64,000 bases of DNA from Eucalyptus grandis. Lineage: Eukaryota > Streptophyta > Magnoliopsida > Myrtales > Myrtaceae. The notes under the pieces were generated by a model. The model was not told the DNA's origin. It was given only the letters and a program-made list of their open reading frames with translations, and did not search any database. Location of the stretch: assembly GCF_016545825.1 (NCBI RefSeq), contig NC_052622.1, positions 3,167,001 to 3,231,000 of the forward strand. The letters run 5' to 3'. A program made the translations under genes and the position numbers. How positions within the stretch are numbered: the stretch's first letter is position 1; each line of letters starts with the position of its first letter. This document shows positions 61,861 through 64,000 of this stretch, in pieces.

Positions 61861-62389
61861 GCTCTACTTTTTACCCCTCGAAATGAGTATCTTACCTAGG
61901 AAGTAGGAACATACTTTCATCCGATATACAGATAATTAGATACCCTAAGTTTTAAATGAAAGTTAAAACTAAGCTGATTTTCCGTTGTGATCGCGATGCT
62001 TCACTTGGAAAAAACAGCATTCTACCTTATGATGCTGTCGTGATGAATTCGTCATAATGACATCATGGTCTATGTCGCGAAAAATAGATGAAAGGTATAC
62101 CATGGGCCATCGGACCACAGGCCCACCGGTTTAAAGGGAGATTTGAAGGCGAGAGCATATTCCGAAATTTGTGCTCTTGTTCTAATCAACGACACGAGGA
62201 AAACAGCATATTCCAATTCCACCAGTCGCCACCAACGCTTCAACGACGCTCTCGGCATTTTTCAGTTCTGAATACCGCGCCCCGGTCAATCCTGCCTGCA
62301 CCATTTCCACGACTGCCTCCGGAGTCGTCCTCGCCGCCGCCGGAGTTCGGACCTCGGTAACTGAAATTTCTCTCTTCTTCTGTCTCTGC
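61861..62389. other. GC-rising sequence before the assembly gap
   Basis: 62220-62356 is GC-rich and ends in TCG followed by GTAACTG, a possible splice donor, so it could be the first exon or leader of a plus-strand gene whose continuation is in the gap. No domain is visible. Confidence 0.25.
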
Positions 62390-62489
62390 NNNNNNNNNNN
62401 NNNNNNNNNNNNNNNNNNNNNNNNNNNNNNNNNNNNNNNNNNNNNNNNNNNNNNNNNNNNNNNNNNNNNNNNNNNNNNNNNNNNNNNNN
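62390..62489. other. Assembly gap (100 N)
   Basis: Exactly 100 N, the conventional placeholder for a gap of unknown size. A run of A follows directly. Confidence 0.99.
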
Positions 62490-63439
62490 AAAAAAAAAAT
62501 CTAAATATTTTTCATTGACGATATGGTGGTGATCAGTTTCTAAGTGGATTGATTTCCAATTTGAAATTGGGGATTGGATCGAACGGGGCTAATTAAGAAC
62601 TGACCCGTTCGTCCTTGAATCAACAATGTTAAATGGTTTATACTATAAAAAATAAAACAAATGTGTGTGTATATATATATTTTTTGGGCCGGTTTTGTTG
62701 GTTCGGTCTAGTTGGTAAAGTTCCTCTTTAGCAATTGAGAAGTGGACTGATTCTCGAGTTGGATCAAAACCTTGCACATACACACTGTAGTTGAAGATAT
62801 TTTTAAGAAAATGTTTCCAAAACTCTTTTAATTTTCAATGTTAGTTTTGATTGGGTTTGTATTAGGTGGGGTTGGGTTTATGTGCTTTTTTGGCTTGTAC
62901 CGGGATGTTTGTCCCCATATCCACTAATCCAAAGGGAAAAAAAAAGGAAAGACAATCTTAAGATAGCACTCTAATGTTCTCCTAACATCATGGACGGTCT
63001 CCTTCATCATCCCCCTCCTTCTGGGAACTACATTATGATCTTTCGATATCATCGATTTAAATTAGGTATAGATAGAAAATTAGATCGGGGTGCTCAGAAT
63101 AGAATAGAATTTCCCCCCGTTTCCTCGGGAGATAAAAAAATCATTCCGCGGCGGGGCAAGCGCACGTGCCTATCGCACCTGCCCCCTCTCCTCTCGACAC
63201 ACCTGCCCCCTTCCCTCGGTTTCCGTTTCCGTAACCCGAGCCTCCCGAGGCAAGCTCGGCGCCGGAACCTCCGGTTCGGGAGCTCCGCGCCTCTCAACGG
63301 CCTAGATTTCGTCTCGCCCAACGCCCAAACCTTCCCCCCCAATTCTCTTGTCCTTGTAAAACCCGCCATTGGAAGAAGCCGAGGCGCACGAAAGACAGAC
63401 GCTCTCTCTCTCTCTCTCCTCTTTTCTTGGCGGAGATCC
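62490..63439. other. Spacer and leader region of the reticulon gene
   Basis: AT-rich to about 63100, then GC-rich. A (CT)n run at about 63402-63420 lies just before the start codon and is probably part of the 5' leader. Confidence 0.5.
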
Positions 63440-63644
63440 ATGGCGGCAGATCACGCAGGAGACGCGGAGCCCTCGCTGATGGAGAAGAACACCGAGAAGA
63501 TCCACGTCCCCGACCCGCCCTCCGCCTCCTCCTCCTCCGATTCGGACGACGACAAGCCCTCCGTCGTCGATTCCGCGAAATCGAAAGTCTACAGGCTCTT
63601 CGGCAGGGAGAAGCCCGTCCACAAGGTCCTCGGCGGCGGCAAAC
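63440..63644 (+). CDS. Reticulon-like protein B, first exon (gene runs off the window)
   Basis: Reticulons shape tubular ER by inserting hairpins in the membrane. Exon 1 codes 68 residues: an acidic start ([20 protein letters not shown]), a Ser/Asp-rich stretch ([13 protein letters not shown]) and [20 protein letters not shown], the conserved phrase immediately before the reticulon domain in RTNLB1/2-type plant proteins. The donor is C/GTAATC at 63644/63645, leaving phase 1, so the next codon can be the Pro of the expected PADVFLW. The reticulon domain itself lies beyond 64000; the intron fills the rest of the window. Confidence 0.9.
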
Positions 63645-64000
63645 GTAATCTCTCTCTCCCTCCCTCCTCGATGGATTTGGATGAGTGCGTTGTTAGGTTC
63701 GCGGATTCGGAATTTTCTCTCTATTCGAATCGCGTAATGTAGCTGACTTGCGGAGAGAGGAATCGCGGATTCGATAGGAATGGAGTCGAGTTGGTGTCGG
63801 GGTAGGTCGGGGCGAGACCGCACGCGGGAAATGAGTGCGATGAGATTGTCGCCAGTCCGAGTTTGTAAGCGTCGATTGATTTTTTATTTCTTGCGTCTGG
63901 ATGACGTTATACCTGCAGAGGAAAAGATTAGAAAATGTTTGAGGCCCGAGATGAGTTTTTTTTTGCTTTGGTTGAATAACTGGTGTTCGATTGGTGGTGG

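Noticed and set aside
1..64000. CRISPR arrays, bacterial operons, rRNA or tRNA genes
   Set aside because: No regularly spaced repeats and no recognisable tRNA or rRNA sequence; the window is plant nuclear DNA. tRNA-like words at 10523 and 31392 are retrotransposon primer sites.

Overview
The window is nuclear DNA from a dicot plant. Coding genes carry many short GT-AG introns, intergenic DNA is AT-rich and full of transposon remnants, and the proteins are plant-typed: a chloroplast beta-carotene hydroxylase, a cytosolic HSP90, a CNNM/DUF21 protein, a SARD4-type reductase, a MAKR protein and a reticulon-B. One 100-N assembly gap lies at 62390-62489. The species cannot be fixed from the sequence alone.

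Layout. 1-3.5 kb: AT-rich DNA with a miniature LTR element (1320-2248). 3.5-7.8 kb: PPPDE/DeSI-like peptidase, plus strand, 4 exons. 10.4-15.7 kb: transposon nest (Copia remnants interrupted by two PIF/Harbinger-like elements, a long-TIR element and a 5'-truncated LINE). 16.1-17.95 kb: beta-carotene 3-hydroxylase, minus strand, 7 exons. 20.2-22.8 kb: HSP90, plus strand, 4 exons, with heat-shock elements upstream of its TATA box. 24.0-27.0 kb: CNNM/DUF21-CBS protein, minus strand, 12 exons. 30.6-37.8 kb: a decayed partial copy of that gene and its upstream DNA, broken by a Copia element and by a hAT-like element with an 8-bp target duplication. 39.0-40.0 kb: single-exon SARD4-like gene with an apparent one-base frameshift. 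40.8-41.2 kb: Mutator-like foldback element with a perfect 9-bp target duplication. 41.5-43.8 kb: TRAPPC1/BET5-like gene with two stop codons in exon 1. 46-59 kb: low gene density, several diverged dispersed duplicates, a SARD4 3' fragment (49.3 kb) and a MAKR gene on the minus strand (51.75-52.94 kb). 63.4 kb to the end: first exon of a reticulon-like B gene.

The genes do not form a pathway. They act in SUMO/ubiquitin processing (PPPDE), xanthophyll synthesis, protein folding, membrane ion transport, pipecolate synthesis for systemic immunity, vesicle tethering, receptor-kinase regulation and ER shaping. Their order does resemble an Arabidopsis chromosome 5 block as I recall it (beta-OHase 2, HSP90.1, a DUF21-CBS gene, SARD4, MAKR5 in the At5g525xx-At5g528xx range), so the window looks like a conserved eudicot segment inflated by transposons and local duplication. 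All exon borders were derived by hand from splice sites and reading phase; each multi-exon model reported as intact closes in frame.
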